The notes below the pieces were generated by a model. That model searched no databases, was not told the origin of the DNA, and saw only the letters and a list, made by a program, of their open reading frames with translations. Below are positions 43,486 to 64,000 of a stretch of DNA of 64,000 bases, piece after piece. The translations under genes and the position numbers were made by a program. This DNA is from Capra hircus (taxonomy: Eukaryota; Chordata; Mammalia; Artiodactyla; Bovidae): the NCBI RefSeq assembly GCF_001704415.2, contig NC_030817.1:31321550-31385549 (forward strand), in the 5' to 3' direction. Positions within the stretch are counted from its first letter, which is position 1. Every line of letters begins with the position of its first letter.

Positions 43486-45053
43486 TTCTCCCTCTCTTCT
43501 CGTGATCGCACCAGAAAACTCAGTGCTCTAAGAAATAGCATCTGTGGATGTGCCGGACAGGCTGAGACCAAATACTCACTTTGCTCCTGTTTCCAGAATC
43601 CACATAGTCCAACTCCAGCCTAGTATATGGCTCATTTGGGTTATTGATAGAATTCACTGGAGACTGGTAAAACTGGAAAACATTCTTCACATTGTACTTG
43701 GTGGGACTTATGTAGATAATTTAAAATAGTTTTTTTACAAACTTGAATGTGATATAAATCCTCCCATAAACTTCTTATAATAACATGCAACACAATACTG
43801 GGATAAAACAGTTATAATTGCTGTGAACTCACTGTTTTGGTGATTATTTATTGAGCATCTACTGTACTTGATACTGAGTGCCTAGCGCTCAGAACAGGGT
43901 GGTGAATGAGAGAGACAATGAGTCCTGCCCTCACCAAGCTGAGTCTTTGGGGTTATTTCCTACTCTTTGCAGAAGTCCAGTCGCCTGTGTTATGTCACCG
44001 TTAAAGTCAAAGTCAAAGATGCTGGGGGGTAGAAGGGGGGATGAAACTAGTAGTAGTGGGAGAAATAAAAATGGGGGAAAAAAGGATCGTTACTTACAAA
44101 AAGCTGCCCTTAAGCAGTTTTGGACTTGCGTTCAATAAGCACTCATGGAGTTACCCTTCTGTGCAAAATATTGTGACGACCACACAGTCAATTAACTGGA
44201 CACTGCCAGCAGCCAAGACTGGGGGATATGGGAGGAGGTTATGTGGAAATGCTCACTAAGTAAAAAGCAGCTGAAATAACAGCTGCAATATAAAAGTAGA
44301 GCAAACAGAGAAGGATTCTCAGAGGTGGACTTTGGGGCTGGGTTCTGATCTGGCTTTTTCCAGAGGGAGACGGTTCATCACAGTACGAAGAAAGAACATG
44401 GACTAAGGTGCTGAGACATGGGGGCACATGCAGAGAACAGTGAGTAATATGCTGTAAGGTGCTTGAGTGGGCATGTAGGGCCAGGTAAGGCTGAAAGGGT
44501 GGGCTGAACCCATGCTAAAAAGAAACTTGAATGTTAAGGAGTTTGTGTTCTGTTTCTTAGATCTCAGAGAGTCAGATAGACACGGTGAGGGTGCATGATA
44601 CTGGAGATTAGAAGAATATAGGAGATAATTGTGATATAACTGACAGACAGGTGATGAAAGGCAAAGCTTCTACTAAGGCAATGACAATAACAATAGAAAG
44701 GATATATTCACCTGTCTCTGATCCTCTGTATCAGCCCAACATGCCTAGCACCCACTGTGCACAGAGGAGCCACTCAGAGAGGTGATATGGAGGGGGATGG
44801 GATTGGAGGTGGTGACTGATTACATGTGGAAGTTCAAGACCAAGGCTAACCCTGAAAGTAACTGCCTCCTTAAATTCTGCACCCTAGGCAGCTTGCCTGC
44901 ATCACCCTAGCCCCAGCTCTGTTAAAGACTAGTTGATCAGGAGAGTGCAATACCATTTATCAGGTTAGAAAGCCCAGAAGAGCTCATCTGGGGAAGGAAA
45001 ATAATAAACTCGGTTTGAGGCCTGCTTTTTTATGGTTACTAGATGTAGGAGAG

Positions 45054-45101
<48 letters not shown>

Positions 45102-45610
45102 CAGTGTCCAACCTCCGGGATAAAGTTTCTTCTAAACAGCTTTATTGTGTCAAATTAACCTTCAGAGTCTGCTTTTTTCCTCCCTCCTGAGAGCCCAGAA
45201 TTCCTTTCATAAGTAGCTGCTTATTCAGAGGATCGAATGAGGAATTCTGTTTGCTAGCAGTGGTGAAGAAAGTTTCCTGAGGAAACTCCAGGCTGACAAA
45301 ATGATAGGTATGGGTGTAGAATTTAACAGATGGACAACACAGGACACAATGATCCTGCTTTATAAATATCAATACCAAATGATATTGGAGATGATGGAAA
45401 TAATGTGAGGACCCAATGACCAGGTAACAAGCAGACCAAGAATAGAGCCCTCAGGGGCCCAGAGTGAGTGAGGTTATCCTGAAAGCTGTGAACAATAGAA
45501 AATTCTTAGAGCCTACACACAAGTCAAGCAAGAATTGGGTGAGTAGGTGAAGAAGCCGTGGTGTTTTATAGATCATTTCAGGAAAAAAGGAAGTAGGATA
45601 GCTCATATTT
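43486..45610. other. RTN1-CCDC175 intergenic region, first part
   Basis: Contains a (TG)n microsatellite at 45056-45100 and an L2/MIR-like tract near 43850. No gene was found. Confidence 0.5.
45056..45100 (+). repeat. (TG)22 microsatellite
   Basis: About 22 uninterrupted GT/TG units; likely polymorphic in the population. Confidence 0.95.
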
Positions 45611-45619
45611 TTCCTGCTC

Positions 45620-46085
45620 TCTCCCCACCTATATCAGTCTCCTAGTATTACCCTAACAAAGTACCAATGCCTGGGTGGCTTAAAATGACAGAAATGTATT
45701 GTGTCACAGTTCTGAAGGCTACAGGTCTGAAACCGTGGTGCCGGCAGGGCCGCACTCTTCTCTGATGGCTCTGGGAGAGGATTCTCCCTTGCCTCGTCTA
45801 GCTGCTGGTGGCTGCCAACAGTCCACGGCATTTCCTGGCTTGCAGGTGCATCGCCCCAGACCCAAAGCCACCTTCTCACTGAGTATCTTCACACCACCTT
45901 CCCTCTGTGCCCAAATCCCCCCTTTCTATTAGGATACCCAGTCACATGGATTAGGGCCCCCTCGTGACCTCATTTTAACTTCATTGCTCTGTAAAGATCC
46001 TATTTGCAAATAAGCTAACATTTTGAGATATTGGGGTTTGGTACTTCAACATAGGTTTTGTTGGGGACACAATTCAACTCATAGG
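45620..46085. mobile_element. Mammalian interspersed repeat, family not asserted
   Basis: The sequence order 'CTAACAAAGTACCAATGCC', 'GTCACAGTTCTGAAGGCTAC', 'GATTAGGGCCCCCTCGTGAC', 'GACACAATTCAACTCATAGG' matches a very common mammalian repeat. Open frames on both strands inside it are repeat shadows. Confidence 0.7.
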
Positions 46086-46337
46086 CCTCCCTGAGCATGA
46101 TAGTGGCCCTTAGAACACTGTGAAGGCTTTTCCTTCTGGGCAGAGCCCAGACCTGTTTCCCCGGTTGATTCTCACTATAGGGCATTACTACTGAGAAGTA
46201 GTGGAACAGCTCCTCCCTTACCTGGGTGTCCCTGAGTGTAGCTGGGTGCTGAGCCTTACTTCACTACCATGGAGTTCCAGCAGCTGTCCCATTGTCACTG
46301 ACTAGGGCAACTTCAGGCACCCGAACTTTAGCACTCT

Positions 46338-46470
46338 CTTCTGGAGAAGGGAATGGCTACCCACTCCAGTATTCCTCCCTGGAAAATTCCATGGACAGAG
46401 GAGCCTGGCGGGCTACAGACCACGGGGTTGCAAAGAGTCAGACATGACCAAGCAACTAACACTTTCACTA
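46338..46470 (+). mobile_element. Bov-tA SINE, 5'-truncated
   Basis: Only the BovB-derived body remains ('GGAGAAGGGAATGGCTACCC' to 'AAGCAACTAACACTTTCAC'). Confidence 0.88.
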
Positions 46471-47105
46471 TTTTTTTTCTTTTCTAAGTATGGGAAGTAG
46501 GTGGGGGATACAGGAGCTCCCACTGCAGTTTGGTATCAGCTAGTGTGGTTGTGGTTAAGGTGCAATAAACAAGCTCTGTAGATCTGGGCAAAGAGTCAGT
46601 TTGCCTTCACACTCCAGCTTTCTTATCTAGTGCTTTATATTGGCAGCAATCTCAAGCTGCTCACTATGATTTTTTCTTTAGTTCAGTACATTCGACATTA
46701 CAGAATTAATTTGGCGGGCCACATTTTCTTTGGTGAGTAAATTGAGATGAATTATTTTGTATCCTGTGTGTACCAGTTACCTTTTAAAAGAATTCTGCTG
46801 GAATTAGTTCTCTCTGGTTGCTCCCCAATATGCTGAAGGGAGTTTTTCAAGTAGAAATGCAAGGACCCTATATGACAACATGAGAAAAGTGTATAAAAAT
46901 CTAAATAAGCATGAACAATCCTCTGCTGCTACCTTTCTAAAAGAGGATACCACCTGAAACATCAGTGACTGAAGTTAATAATAGTAATTTAAAAAATAAG
47001 ACATTCTTGCTAAATATGGCATTGGTTGTTTCTGGCCCAATTTCATTTCTGACTACTCTGCAGATGCTCACTTGAAAAACACTGAGTGCCATAACTGATA
47101 ATGAT
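46471..47105. other. Intergenic, includes an exon-like 51-base segment
   Basis: The stretch at 46682-46732 is bordered by a strong acceptor and a consensus donor and is open in phase 0; see findings. Otherwise no feature. Confidence 0.4.
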
Positions 47106-47326
47106 ATGCTGCTGCTGCTCCTGCTAAGTCAATCAGTCATGTCAAACTCTCTGTGACCCCATGGGCTGTAGCCCGCCAGGCTCCTTTGTCCATGGGACTA
47201 CTGGGGCAAGAATACTGGAGTGGGCTGCCATTTCCTTCGCCACAGAATCTTCCCAACCTAGGGATCGAACCTGCATATCCTGCTTGGCAAGCATGTTTTT
47301 TACCAGCGAGTCACCTGGGAAGCCCT
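47106..47326 (-). mobile_element. Bov-tA/Bov-A SINE (antisense)
   Basis: Starts with GCTGCTGCTCCTGCTAAGTC (antisense tail) and ends 'GTCACCTGGGAAGCCC'. Confidence 0.9.
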
Positions 47327-47409
47327 TACCCTAGCCCCAACCCCCTGCCCTGGTTACAGAGCCACAGCACAACTGTAGCACAACAAATAGTGCCCTAGTT
47401 CTGGAGTCA

Positions 47410-47580
47410 GAAGGACGGCTTTGCTATTGTCCAATTTTAAGGGCCTAACCCAAGGTTATCCCCAAGGTCATTGAAGCTTTCATCTTAGTGTGATTTCCTG
47501 AAAAATAGGGTAATCATTATAATCACCCCAAAGAGTTATGATAAAGATTAAATAAGGCACAGAAACAGTTACAAAATGTT
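47410..47580 (+). mobile_element. MIR SINE (decayed)
   Basis: The words 'GAAAAATAGGGTAATCATTA' and 'AGTTATGATAAAGATTAAAT' follow the MIR 3' half. Confidence 0.55.
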
Positions 47581-47687
47581 CATTTTCTCAAACTACATAC
47601 TGCTTTGCAGCTGTGCTTCAAAACCTACTCTTCTTTTTCTACCTTCAAGGCCATTTTCTTAAAAACAGGGGCCATATCTTGTGCATG

Positions 47688-47992
47688 AAAGTGAAAAAGT
47701 GAATGTTGCTCAGTCGTGTCTGACTCTTGGTGACTCCATGAACTCTACATCCATGGAATTCTCCAGGCCAAAATATTGGAGTGGGTAGCCCTTCCCTTCT
47801 CCAGGGTATCTTCCCAACCCAGGGATCAAACCGAGGTCTCCTGCATTGCAGGCAGATTGTTTACCAGCTGAGCCACAAGGGAAGCTCAAGAATCCTGGAG
47901 TGGGTAGCCTATCCCTTCTCCAGCGGCTCTTCCCGACCCAGAAATTGAACTGGGGTCTCCTGCATTGCAGGTGAATTCTTTACCAACTTAGT
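47688..47992 (-). mobile_element. Bov-tA SINE with extra partial unit (antisense)
   Basis: A full antisense Bov-tA (to about 47887, 'GCCACAAGGGAAGCTC') is followed by a second partial body ('CTGGAGTGGGTAGCCTATCC' to 'AATTCTTTACCAACTTAG'). It is a tandem dimer-like arrangement. Confidence 0.88.
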
Positions 47993-48635
47993 CAAAGCAC
48001 TAATTAGAGTGTTTGGTATAAACGCTCATTACATGCTGGCTGGAGTCATCAGAGAAACTGAACTTTTAGGGAAAACAGAGAAAACGGAAGATCTCAGGAA
48101 AGTAGACAGCTGACTTCTCTGGATTCCTACCCCTATCTCCCCTTCCTCCTTTTATTTCTCTTCCCTCTTTTGCCTTGTCTCTCTCTGACCTCTTTTTTCT
48201 TCCACTAAGAGACTAATTAAAGAAGCCTGGTTCCTTCTCACCACTCGTGTCTCCCTTCCCCAAAGAGGCGTTCCCAGGTGCCACCTATGGGTTTCTTTAT
48301 ATAAGTTCAGTGCCCAGCTCGATGCCTAGAACACAGCATGCACATCCCAAACATGTAAACCAATGAGTCTGATGCCAACACATGCGGCCACACCTTTCTC
48401 TGGTAACCTGACAGGCATCTTTCTCTGCAGAGCCTCAGAATCCTCCCTAACTGAGCACTCCAGGAGTCACTCATATCAAGCAGAAATAACATGGATATAA
48501 AGCCAATTCCCCATCTCTGGGACAGCAATTGTTGATTTAATTGCAGTAATTGTCACTAAAGGTTGAATGACCAAGAGGTTTAAGGAAGGCAAGTGTTGTG
48601 AAAGGACATTAACATTTGTATTTCAGAAGAAATGT
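47993..48635. other. Intergenic, no recognised element
   Basis: Contains a C/T-rich stretch near 48120-48200; no gene. Confidence 0.4.
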
Positions 48636-48639
48636 TTCT

Positions 48640-48840
48640 TATCTTCCATTTAGTAGAAATAAGAAATGGGAAATAGCATGTACTCTGTGCTAAGCACATT
48701 GTTATTTACTTAAGCTTCATAATCCCAGGATGTAAAATTCAATTTTACAGATGAAGAATGGAGATTAAGAGGTAAACTACCTAAACCAATCTAAAACCAC
48801 CAGCAAATGATGCAATGAGTATTTGACTCAAATCTATTTA
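48640..48840 (+). mobile_element. MIR SINE
   Basis: 'GTACTCTGTGCTAAGCACAT', 'CAATTTTACAGATGAAGAAT' and 'AGTATTTGACTCAAATC' in MIR order. Confidence 0.75.
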
Positions 48841-49749
48841 GCCCCAATAAATTGCTGATGATGGAAAAAAACAAGTATTCAAGAGACAAAGTTGAAAAGG
48901 AGGGCCCTTATAAAGTGTTGTTACAAACAGTGACATGGTCTGCCCTTCCTTAGAGATGCTCTGCTATCCTTGTTTGGCATAACTTCATCAGGGACACTAA
49001 TCCCATCTGTTCGCTTCTCTAACCATCTGGCATTACCTAGGGGACCCGGTCTTCCTGCCATTTCACCACAAATGACTGTGTGATAGAATTGCTGTAGCTG
49101 AGAATTGCAGCCTGATCACAAGACAGGTACTTTAGAAGCTATGCGAAGCCCAAGGGTTCTGGAATCTTTGCCTAACATGCAGATGTCTTGCAGACTAGGC
49201 ATAAAGCCAATACAAAGCCAATATGAAGGCAATAAGCAAAGATCAAGCCCCACTTTCTATTCAATGCTAAAAGCTTCACTGATTCCTTTACCACCCCTAG
49301 GAAAGGCCCACCCAGCCAGCTGTTTGGACCTAATGTTGGGGTTAGTTTGGAGAATGTATGTGTGTCTGACATTCCTTGGGTAACTGTCCAGCTGTTCTGA
49401 AGCCTCTTCTCTCCTGCCACCTCCACAGAAGCTGGAAATTCAGATACCCCTTGTCCTAACCTCCCTTTGATGGGCAGCCTTGTGATCTAGTGTTGGCCAT
49501 TGTGGCATAAAAGGAAGTATGTAGGACTCTGGCCAGATTTCCTTCCCTGATGGAAGAGGAGAAGGGCTTCCACAGGTGGACCCTTTCCACTCCTTCCCAC
49601 TTTGTACAAGGGCATGACGTCTGGAGTTGCAGTAGCCATCTGTGACCATAATGCAATAAGCCTGAAGGTGAAACACAACATGCAAAAAGGTGGCAGGACA
49701 TTAAGATAAATCCTACTGATCAACCATGATGGGCAGACAGGGCCATGTG
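48841..49749. other. Intergenic, no recognised element
   Basis: Short frames on both strands without family resemblance; nothing supported. Confidence 0.4.
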
Positions 49750-50425
49750 CCTATATTGTTGTTATTCAGTCGCTAAGTTGTGTCCAGCTCTTTGCAACCC
49801 CATGGACTGCAGCATGCCAGTTTTCCCTGAACTTCACCATCTCCTGGAGCTTGCTCAAACTCATGTCCATCGAGTTGGTGATGCCATCCAATCATCTCAT
49901 CCTCTGTTGTCCCCTTCTCCTGCCTTCAATCTTTGCCAGCATCAGGCTTTTTCCATTGAGTTAATTCTTCACATCAGGTAGCCAAAGTATTGGAGTTTCA
50001 GCTTCAATATCAGTCCTTTCAATGAATATTCAGGACTGATTTCCTTTAGGATGGACTGGTTTGATCTCCTCGATGTCCAAGGGACTCTCGAGAGTCTTCT
50101 GCAACACCACAGATCAAAAGCATCAATTCTTTGGCACTGAGCCTTCTTTATGGCCCAACTCTCACAACTGTCCCTGACTACTGGGAAAACCATAACTTTG
50201 ACTATATGGACCTAATATGGGCACATACCCTTTCATGGATCACAGCCTTATCGTGGCAAAGGGCTTGCATAATTCAGTGAAGCTATGAGCCATGCTGTGC
50301 AGGGCCATCCAAAATGGACAAGTCATAGTGAAGAGTTCTGACAAAACATGGCCCACGGGAGGAGGGACTGCAAACCACTCCAGTATTCTTGCCACAAGAA
50401 CCCCATGGACTGTATGTACCCACAT
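49750..50425 (-). mobile_element. BovB LINE copy 9 with inverted 5' part
   Basis: 49750-50218 is antisense BovB 3' end ('GTTATTCAGTCGCTAAGTTG' to the CCATAACTTTGACTATATGG landmark). 50219-50425 is BovB sequence from a more upstream part in sense orientation ('CATGGATCACAGCCTTATCG', 'GCCATGCTGTGCAGGGCCAT', 'AACCCCATGGACTGTATG'). This is the layout expected of twin priming. Confidence 0.8.
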
Positions 50426-52255
50426 TAGTCCCTGTATTTGTTATCATTAGGGGCAGAGTGAGGAAGACAGACTCTATTTTCTTGAATCTTTACTCCTCAA
50501 GAGGATTTGAGCATAGTCCAGTATTGATCCATCAGAGATCCTTAAATTCTGAGCAGAGCAAAGCATTGAAACGTGCAACCACTTCCTATACATGAGATGT
50601 TTAACCAAGACTGGGACCTTGACCTGGTTTAACCCAGGGTCTAGAAACACAACCAAGAAGTTGAGGTTTTCCCTAGAGGTACCAGATTTATGCAGAGGCA
50701 GGAACAAGAGCGTGTCATCATCAAATACCATATAAACCTCAAATACTGTAGGAACTGCAAATATACCTGAATACAGGATCATCAACACTCCTGTACAAGT
50801 TAGGGGTCAAACTCATGCAGCAGTTGGATTCTCCTCCTGACAGGGGAAGCAGAAGCAAACCTGCTTAACATAACTAAAAAAATAAATGTCAGCATGAGAC
50901 TGGGGTATTCTAATGTGCTGTTCTGCTCCTGAGTTAAAGTCTGCCTGAAAAATATTGACTGGAAGAAAGAAGTATCTGTTTATGTCACTGGAGAAAAATA
51001 GGAGAGAAGTAGGGCCTGACTTCTGGCCCGGTGAACACCATCTGTGGCTACTGAAGGATAAGAATGCTTCTTTATGCTCTCAACTATTTTAAGCTCGTGT
51101 ATTTTCTTTTTAAAAAAGTTTAAAAAAAATAATAAAACACTTTACTGTCTTTTGTAATTACAAAAGTATGCAATGCCCCCTCAGGGATTGGCCTCACTCA
51201 TAGACAATGGAGAACAATGTGATCCAAATGAAGTGATGAGTAGGAAGAATATTCTGGCAACAGCAAAAAGGTTGGCTTAGGGTGGTCCGGTCAGGATAGT
51301 TCAAGCAGAGGAATTTACCACAGGAAATTTGCTACAAGGGCTATAGAAACCAAAGGGAAGGAACATAAAGGAGATCCCAGAGACCAGAAAGCTGCCACAA
51401 ATCTGGTCCACACCCACACGCCTGCACTGACTGATAAGCAGCTGGAGACTGCTGGAGGCACTGACTCCCACTCTTGCCACCTCGGGAGCCACCAAGGCTG
51501 CTGGGACACAGTCGATTGCGGTGGCCTGAAACTGCCACTCCAGGGGATGAATAGAGTGGCTTCTCTGCCAGCTAATCTCCCAGCAGTGTCTGCAAGCAGC
51601 CAACAAGTGTGATTGAGGAATGTGGTTTCTAGACACCGCTGCCCTTCCCCCCGCCCCCTGCCGCCGCCAACCCCGACACACAGAGAAAAACACAGAAGGG
51701 CAGGGATAGATCTGAACGTCAAATCTTGCAGAAGGGAGGCCAGGATGTGGCTCTCCATGGAGGAAGGAGGCCTGGATTCTGGAGCTAGCTCTGCTGTTGA
51801 TGTGCTGTGCCCTCTCCAAGTCAGTATAGCACAATGGTCCAGGACATACATATACTCTGTGACCTCATATGCAAAGTGGGGAATAACACCCACCCCAAAG
51901 GATGGTTCTGAGGGTTAAATAGGGTACTGTAAGTAAAGTAGGACAAGGCCTGCAAGATGGTTCCATTCAACAAGATGGCTGTTGTCATGTTATTTTCACT
52001 ATGATTTCAATTTCAGTCTGTAAAGAAAAGTGAAGAAGGAGGGGCTTAAATCATCTTTGCTACTCTCTAACCAGCCAGAGGAAAGAGGAACCAACAGTTA
52101 CTCTCTCTCTGAGCCTGATGCAGGGCTGGATTTTAGAGACACAGAGAAAAATTAATAATATCCCTGCTCACAGTTTGATGAGAAAGCAGAAGAAATTCAC
52201 TGATTCAAGGTAGAATATGCTCAAGGTAGAAGGGTCTCCAGGGACAGGTCTTGAA
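50426..52255. other. Intergenic, partly MIR-like, no gene
   Basis: A MIR-like tract at about 51730-51940 ('AGTCAGTATAGCACAATGG', 'GTTCTGAGGGTTAAATAGGG'). Overlapping minus-strand open frames of 177 and 192 codons at 51301-51893 have no recognisable domain and overlap in two frames of GC-rich sequence, so they are not called. Confidence 0.45.
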
Positions 52256-52257
52256 GA

Positions 52258-52485
52258 ATACAGTGGCGGGTTTTGTAGCATAATGGAAAGATTTACACAG
52301 GCTCCACTTTAAACTCAAAATGATTCTCTTGTGACCCTGGGCAATTCACTTAGTCATCCCTGCCTCAGTTTCTTTGTCTGCTTAAGTGGAGATTATAAAA
52401 GAACTCTCCTTACATAGCCGTTGTGAACATTAAGGCAGCTGTACATAAAGCTCCTCCCTTTAGTACCTAGCACTGAAATGCGCTC
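52258..52485 (+). mobile_element. MIR SINE
   Basis: 'GTGACCCTGGGCAATTCACT' then TAGTCATCCCTGCCTCAGTTTC is a strong MIR core. It lies about 200 bases before the CCDC175 CpG island. Confidence 0.85.
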
Positions 52486-52639
52486 AAACATGATCAGATT
52501 TCCCCCGGTCCATGAGAAGCGCACAAGTGTTCAGCTACAAGGCCTGAACTAGAAGAAATGGAAATGCAAAGAGGAAATGACGGCTAAAGAGGGTCTCATA
52601 GCTACAAGATCCCTTAATTATCGTGGATAAAGTTAGAGA

Positions 52640-61686
<9,047 letters not shown>

Positions 61687-61770
61687 GTAGGTATTTTTGT
61701 TTGTTTGTTTGAAGGAGTCAGGGTCTGGGGATAAAGTGGGAAATTTTTCCTAAGGGATTTGTCCTCTGGT

Positions 61771-61950
61771 CTGATCTTCCCTGTAGCTCAGTCGATAAAG
61801 AATCTGCCTGCAAGACAGGAGACTTGGATTCATTTCCTGGATCAGGAGGAAACAGCAACCCACTCTAGTATTCTTGCCTTGGAAAATCAAGGAGCCTGGC
61901 AGGCTGGGGTCCATGGGGTCACACAGAATCGGACATGAATTATTGACTGA
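61771..61950 (+). mobile_element. Bov-tA SINE
   Basis: Head GATCTTCCCTGTAGCTCAG, body 'CAACCCACTCTAGTATTCTT', tail 'AGAATCGGACATGAATTATT'. It lies just after CCDC175 exon 4. Confidence 0.88.
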
Positions 61951-61959
61951 ACCACCTCT

Positions 61960-62985
61960 GAACTGGTGCAGGGCAAGTTAAGAGGCAGAGATAACTTGTA
62001 GAAGATGACTGGGCTGATAAGGGATGTGTGATAGCTTCAGAGAGCTGGGAAGAGAGCAGAAAATCTTCTACCGCCATAGCCAGGAGACTGTAGGATTTCA
62101 GAAGGAATTCAGCTTCCCACAGCAACTACACACAACTTACTGTGTGTAAGTCACACACTGCCTCGCACCCACCTCCAAAGGTAGACACAGTGACTTTCAT
62201 TTCATTTTTAGGAAAAGTAAGTTTACAAACCTCAACCACCAAAGCAAGAAATCTTGCTGGGTATTGTGTTGCAAGTATAATATCAAACCAGGTATACTGT
62301 AGCTAGATTAGTTCTTTAAAGACATTCAGGTATAGTCTACTGGAGGGCTGAGGATAGGCTTAGTCCTAGATATTTATTACCTGCAATTAAATGGAAGCTG
62401 ACACCTGTTAGTTTTGTTTGTTTATTCTTCAGCTGTGTTATTAGCACTTCCCCCTCTGTGGGCTTCATCTTTTCCATCTGTAAAATGGAGATTACAAAGC
62501 TCCATGAAGGAAAAGATATTCTGAAAGAAAAAACAATAAAATCCGGAAGAATATCTCAGCTCTATGAGTAAATTTGCAGGAGCCATGTATAAATGTCAGA
62601 CTTCCTGTTTGTGAGAGTGAAAAATACTAAAAGAGCCCTCATTATAGTGAAAAAATCTTCTTGGGAAAGTAAAATATTCAGAAGGTTGCTTTGGTGCAAA
62701 AGATATCAAAGCATCAGGAATTAGGCGGGAGCTCAAGGCCCAGGGACAGTTTTCTCAGAACACCTGTTTTGGAAGATGCTCCATGAAAAAGAAAGGGCGT
62801 GACCACAAGTCTGAGAAGGCCTGCAGACACTAACCCCTCTAGGAGATACACAATGCACATTTATGCATGGTGCATGCTAGCCGCAATCACCGGAGACCAC
62901 AGACTATCAATTTCTAAACTACTAACAAGGAAGCGAATGCCCAGGCTGGAATACTCATATCAATTGGCCAGCACCGTCACACCCC
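61960..62985. other. CCDC175 intron 4: no recognised element
   Basis: No exon or repeat was identified; exon 5 is not found before the window ends. Confidence 0.4.
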
Positions 62986-62989
62986 TATG

Positions 62990-63182
62990 GACCAATGACT
63001 CTCAAACTTGAGTGTACAATAGCACCACCTGGAGTGCTGGTTAAAACACAAATTACTGGGACCTCCGCTGCAGATTTCTGATTCAGTAGGTCTAGGGAAT
63101 GAGGGCAAGAATTTCCATTTTTAACAAGCTCCTAGATGCTGCTGTCGGTCCTGACCACATTTTGAGAATCACTGCCCTAGAG
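62990..63182 (+). mobile_element. MER5A (hAT-Charlie) copy
   Basis: 'GACTCTCAAACTTGAGTGTA', 'GATTCAGTAGGTCTAGGGAA' and the right end 'CATTTTGAGAATCACTGCCC' (the inverse of the left end). Confidence 0.88.
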
Positions 63183-63905
63183 AAATCTTCATGGAAAGAC
63201 AAATTACAAGTGAACATAACGTGGGTTGCCTGATGAGCCAGCATCACCAAGCTACAGTCAATTATTTCATCCATTTTGGGAAGAAAGAGGTACATCAAGG
63301 TGCCTGCACTTTCTGACAAACTGGCCCTCCCCTGGACAATCCTCAAAACCTGGGCACATGCAAGCTCTTCAGGGGCGGGGGAAGGGGATTTCCTCAGGTC
63401 CTGAGAATTTGGCAGACCAACCCATCTCAATATACCTAGTCAGGTGTATTGATCTGATATGTTTTGCTTTGCTTCCTTAAGGCTACTCAATCCTTAGTTT
63501 GCTTCATTCTTAGCAGGCTTCCTCTACTAAGCCTACAAAATACCCATTATTTGACACCATCTAGCCTGGGATTCTTTCAATTGCTTTTCTGTGGTGGAGT
63601 TAACTTCTGGAAAATAAACTTACCAACAATCTGTTTCCATTTTCCTGAGCCTTTGCACACAATCCCCCTGAACTTAAGTGTTTAGCTTTGGAGATTAGAA
63701 GAAAGTCTTTACATTGCAGGAGATTTGAAAAAGGGAAAATAGAGAAATGGCATCACTGTTCTTCCTCCAAATCTTTGATTGTCATTCCTGAGGCAGATGT
63801 TTCTCACAATCTTAGCGTCTTCTTCAGGTGGGAGTGACCAGCAATGAATATGTAAGGTTAACCTCTCCTCTTAAACTCAGATTTGGCTATGGCTATGAGA
63901 AGATA
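63183..63905. other. CCDC175 intron 4: no recognised element
   Basis: Nothing supported beyond chance frames. Confidence 0.4.
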
Positions 63906-63907
63906 GG

Positions 63908-64000
63908 TCTTCCCAGGTGACTCAGTGGTAAAGAATTCGTCTGAGATGCAGAAGACACAAGAGATGCCACGGGTTCAATCCTTGGGTCAGGAAGATCCCC
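63908..64000 (+). mobile_element. Bov-tA SINE, cut by window end
   Basis: Begins with the head GTCTTCCCAGGTGACTCAG and reaches 'GGGTTCAATCCTTGGGTCAG' before the window ends. Confidence 0.88.

Noticed and set aside
49456..49723. Three overlapping minus-strand frames of 78-81 codons
   Set aside because: They lie on the same sequence in different frames, with no conservation clue or domain.
51301..51893. Two overlapping minus-strand open frames of 177 and 192 codons
   Set aside because: They overlap in two frames over the same GC-rich, low-stop sequence, have no domain or family resemblance and no supporting splice or promoter context. Composition explains them.

Overview
This is a 64 kb piece of a ruminant (pecoran, most likely bovid) nuclear genome. 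Three things show this: spliced vertebrate genes with GT-AG introns, many copies of the ruminant LINE BovB and the tRNA-derived SINEs Bov-tA, Bov-A and Bov-A2, and a ruminant-type L1 3' end. Older mammalian repeats (L1M, L2, L3/CR1-like, MIR, MER5A and other hAT elements) fill most of the rest. There is no bacterial-style gene organisation, CRISPR array or operon.

Two protein-coding genes lie head to tail on the plus strand. The first is RTN1, short neuronal isoform RTN1-C. Its private first exon sits in a CpG island at about 10.48-10.88 kb, and six shared reticulon-homology exons follow at 26.87, 29.58, 31.14, 31.94, 32.07 and 42.67 kb. The exons join in frame to a 208-residue protein, and a poly(A) signal lies at 43461. 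The first 10.4 kb is upstream of RTN1-C, presumably intron of the longer RTN1 isoforms, whose own first exons are not visible here.

The second is the 5' part of CCDC175, a coiled-coil protein gene. Exon 1 is at 52.76 kb, and exons 2-4 are at 54.87, 56.91 and 61.55 kb. The gene continues past the right edge. A perfect palindromic RFX X-box lies 48 bases before its ATG, which suggests control by the ciliary/spermatogenic RFX programme.

Layout: 0-6.1 kb, ancient L1 copies broken up by BovB; 6.1-10.4 kb, L2 pieces, mostly unique sequence and a BovB tail; 10.5-43.5 kb, RTN1-C, with an old L2 in the last intron (38.7-42.0 kb) carrying BovB insertions; 43.5-52.6 kb, intergenic SINEs, an inverted BovB, a (TG)n run and an orphan exon-like segment at 46.68 kb; 52.7-64 kb, CCDC175 with L1, Bov-A2 and Bov-tA in its introns.

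I found no new multi-gene system. The observations most worth following are the X-box at CCDC175, the exon-like 51-base segment, the 23-base tandem repeat in the RTN1-C CpG island, and the filled/empty-site pair of L3-like fragments around a BovB. Repeat boundaries are estimates by eye, usually good to 10-30 bases. Exon boundaries are exact where reading frame and splice sites agree.
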